Source: Lautropia sp. (GTDB taxonomy: Bacteria > Pseudomonadota > Gammaproteobacteria > Burkholderiales > Burkholderiaceae_E). From it: a stretch of 64,000 bases of DNA. The stretch spans positions 1 through 64,000 of the forward strand of contig JAUMUG010000001.1 in assembly GCA_030530775.1 (NCBI GenBank). The letters are read 5' to 3'. Positions 62,251 through 64,000 of this stretch are shown in pieces. The notes under the pieces are model-generated. The model had not been told where the DNA came from, made no database searches, and worked only from the letters and a program-made list of their open reading frames with translations. Within the stretch, counting starts at the first letter, position 1. Each line of letters begins with the position of its first letter. Both the position numbers and the translations under genes were made by a program.

Positions 62251-64000
62251 TCACGCATCCTCAAAATTGTCTGCTTTTTTTACGATTTTCGCAAAAGTAA
62301 TATAGATGTAAGCGCCAGAAACTGATCGTGCATTTGCCGCAACGTCTAAAGGGCGATTGCCTGCCTTACCCGCCGTTTCCTGCTGCATGGCAGCGTCGTG
62401 ATGATTGCCTACTTCGACCGTGCCACCATGTTCTTGCACGATCTTCTTGACAATGGCCAGTCCCAAGCCGGTTCCCTTGGCTTTTTGGCTTACATAGGGC
62501 TCAAAAACACGTGAAAGCAGATCGGGAGGGAACCCAGGACCATTGTCTCTGACCCCGAAGCGCACTCCACCGTAATGACCATTGCCATTGTGTATTAAGT
62601 CCGTGCTGATCTCAATCAGACGTATAGCCTGTTTCTCGGTTGCTTCGTTGGCGTTTTTTAACAAATTGTGGATTATTTGCCTTATCTGGCCAGCATCTCC
62701 CATGATGTTGGGCAGCTCGGGGGACAGCTTCGTACGGATGCGCAGACTCGGATCGGTGTCGCTGTAGAGATTGAGCATTTCCATGATGAGCTCATTCAGG
62801 TCCAGCGGCACGATCTTTGCTGACGGCAGACGCGCATAATCCCTGAATTCATCCACCATCACTTTCAGTGCGTTGACCTGGGTCACGATGGTCCGGGTGT
62901 TGCGTTCCAGCAAATCTCTCTCATTGCCCAGCAGCGCGGGCGTCAGCTTGAACTGCATCCGTTCGGCGGCCAACTGAATCGGCGTCAGCGGATTCTTGAT
63001 CTCGTGCGCCAGTCGTCGGGCCACCTCGCCCCAGGCCCGGATACGCTGGGCAGACACCACTTCACTGATGTCGTCGATCACCAGCACATGGTCACCCTGG
63101 GCCTCGGGCAGCAGCGCACCACGCAGCAACAGCGTCTTGCCCTGGTTGTTGCGCCCGACCTGCCCGGATTCGAGCTCACCGCCGATCACGATCTGGCGCT
63201 GCCAGGTGCCGCTCTGCGTGTCCACCGCATCGCCAAAGGCCCGGGCGATATCACTTTCGAAATCCTGCAAACCACCGAGTGCGCTGAGTGACAGGCCCAG
63301 ACTGCGGTCGACCGGAAGGTTCAGAATCTGCTCGGCACCATGGTTGATCATCGTCACCTTGAACTGACGATCGAAGACGATGACACCGGCACTGAGGTTG
63401 GCCAGAACGCTGGCCAACCGGGCATTGGCCTGCTCGAGCCCGATCCGTGTCCGCGACACCTGACTGCGCGCTTCCTCCAGCTGCTGGATCATCGCGTTGA
63501 AGGATTGGGTCAGCGCCCCCAGTTCATCGCGGCCGACGTAGTCCTTCAGCGGCCGGAAATCGCCTTCGGCAACCGCCCGGGTGCCCGCCTCCAGCATCGA
63601 CAGTGGTCCCGTCATCCAGCCTGCCAACAGAAAGGCCGCCGCGATGGCCGAGAACACGGTCAGTAGGACAGTCACTGTCAGCGTGATCCGGAAGATGCGC
63701 TTCAACCCCCGTCGCGACAGTGATAATTCTTGATAATCCCTGAACCCCCCCTGAACTGCTTCTGCATTCTGAGCCAGGGCAGTCGGTACGGGCTGCACGA
63801 ACTGCAAATAACGCGTGTCGTCGCCACTGGCTTCGACACCCGATGCAATGGGGACCAGCACCCGCATCCGCAACAGTTGCGACGTGTTGTCCAGCGGGCC
63901 GACCCGGCTTTCGGTACTTTCGATGGCTGCGTAATGACGCGCCAGACGCAACTGCCGCAGAGCCGCGGCAGAGGGCAGATCAGGAATCAACGAGGCATAA
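62251..64000 (-). CDS. ntrY: NtrY-like sensor histidine kinase, 5' end cut by the window edge
   Basis: At least 579 residues are visible and the frame is open through the right edge. From the N-terminal side: the end of a periplasmic part, one membrane segment (LTVTVLLTVFSAIAAAFLLAG), a HAMP domain, a PAS domain, the HisKA dimerisation domain with phospho-His in RRLAHEIKNPLTPIQLAAERM, and the HATPase domain with NLLKNANEAT, RDNGPGF and GTGLGLAIVKKI. The order and the HEIKNPLTPI pattern are those of NtrY. It sits directly upstream of the REC-Fis regulator with about 90 bases between them. Confidence 0.93.
   Translation of the reverse strand, partial: YASLIPDLPSAAALRQLRLARHYAAIESTESRVGPLDNTSQLLRMRVLVPIASGVEASGDDTRYLQFVQPVPTALAQNAEAVQGGFRDYQELSLSRRGLKRIFRITLTVTVLLTVFSAIAAAFLLAGWMTGPLSMLEAGTRAVAEGDFRPLKDYVGRDELGALTQSFNAMIQQLEEARSQVSRTRIGLEQANARLASVLANLSAGVIVFDRQFKVTMINHGAEQILNLPVDRSLGLSLSALGGLQDFESDIARAFGDAVDTQSGTWQRQIVIGGELESGQVGRNNQGKTLLLRGALLPEAQGDHVLVIDDISEVVSAQRIRAWGEVARRLAHEIKNPLTPIQLAAERMQFKLTPALLGNERDLLERNTRTIVTQVNALKVMVDEFRDYARLPSAKIVPLDLNELIMEMLNLYSDTDPSLRIRTKLSPELPNIMGDAGQIRQIIHNLLKNANEATEKQAIRLIEISTDLIHNGNGHYGGVRFGVRDNGPGFPPDLLSRVFEPYVSQKAKGTGLGLAIVKKIVQEHGGTVEVGNHHDAAMQQETAGKAGNRPLDVAANARSVSGAYIYITFAKIVKKADNFEDA

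Overview
The window is GC-rich and almost fully coding. It looks like a chromosomal segment of a betaproteobacterium of the order Burkholderiales. The supporting signs are a DUF3567 gene, the gshB / mannose-type EIIA / HPr / EI string, adjacent metX-metW, DUF1840, and the NtrX/NtrY-like pair. A Lautropia-like oral Burkholderiales is my best guess, but it is inferred from gene content and GC and was not tested. The first ~740 bases are clearly poorer in GC than the rest and hold a LysR-type regulator that looks foreign. I saw no rRNA, tRNA, CRISPR array, prophage or complete insertion sequence.

Layout. 1-5.2 kb: partial LysR regulator, phosphatidylserine decarboxylase, a cupin, and a membrane PAS-GGDEF-EAL protein whose two c-di-GMP enzymatic motifs are both lost. 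5.2-11 kb (minus strand): a sulfur-oxidation island with a c-type cytochrome, two flavocytochrome-c-type flavoproteins, a YeeE/YedE sulfur transporter and the SoxY-SoxZ carrier. No soxB, soxXA or soxCD lies in the window. 11-17 kb: RecQ, small unknowns, a thiopurine-methyltransferase-like enzyme and metX-metW. 17.6-21 kb: EI, HPr, EIIA(Man) and glutathione synthetase. 21.7-25.6 kb: UbiK, ComM, DUF1840, an RNase D-like nuclease and UspA. 25.7-31.3 kb: the complete fructose PTS operon fruB-fruK-fruA, ending in a perfect terminator. 31.5-39.1 kb: an aldehyde dehydrogenase, SelD, an amino-acid binding protein followed by a truncated permease, an EamA transporter, and a YeiH transporter coupled to a small unknown gene. 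39-47 kb: a D-arabinitol dehydrogenase-like enzyme, MetH, a fumarylacetoacetate-hydrolase-family enzyme and uroporphyrinogen-III methyltransferase (cobA) carrying a C10 tract.

47-54.5 kb is a zinc-acquisition locus. A 45-codon membrane ORF, znuC, znuB and znuA run left from an 18-bp palindrome at 49992-50009. A His-rich ZrgA-type protein (DUF2796), a LolD-like ATPase, an FtsX-like permease and a DUF3299 protein run right from it. The palindrome is a good Zur-operator candidate. The ATPase/permease/DUF3299 set together with ZrgA resembles the Zur-controlled zrg locus of Vibrio cholerae (from memory).

54.5-64 kb holds several divergent or unusual genes: a lipoprotein with an MhpD/fumarylacetoacetate-hydrolase-like domain, a PcaB-like protein without the family signature loop, a CobW/COG0523-like protein that keeps GCxCC but lost its P-loop, a REC-Fis response regulator without the AAA+ domain, and an NtrY-like sensor kinase cut by the right edge. 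The most interesting items are the zinc locus with its unannotated small ORF, the exported MhpD-like lipoprotein, the degenerate CobW-like and PcaB-like proteins, and the split sulfur-oxidation island with two non-equivalent flavoproteins.
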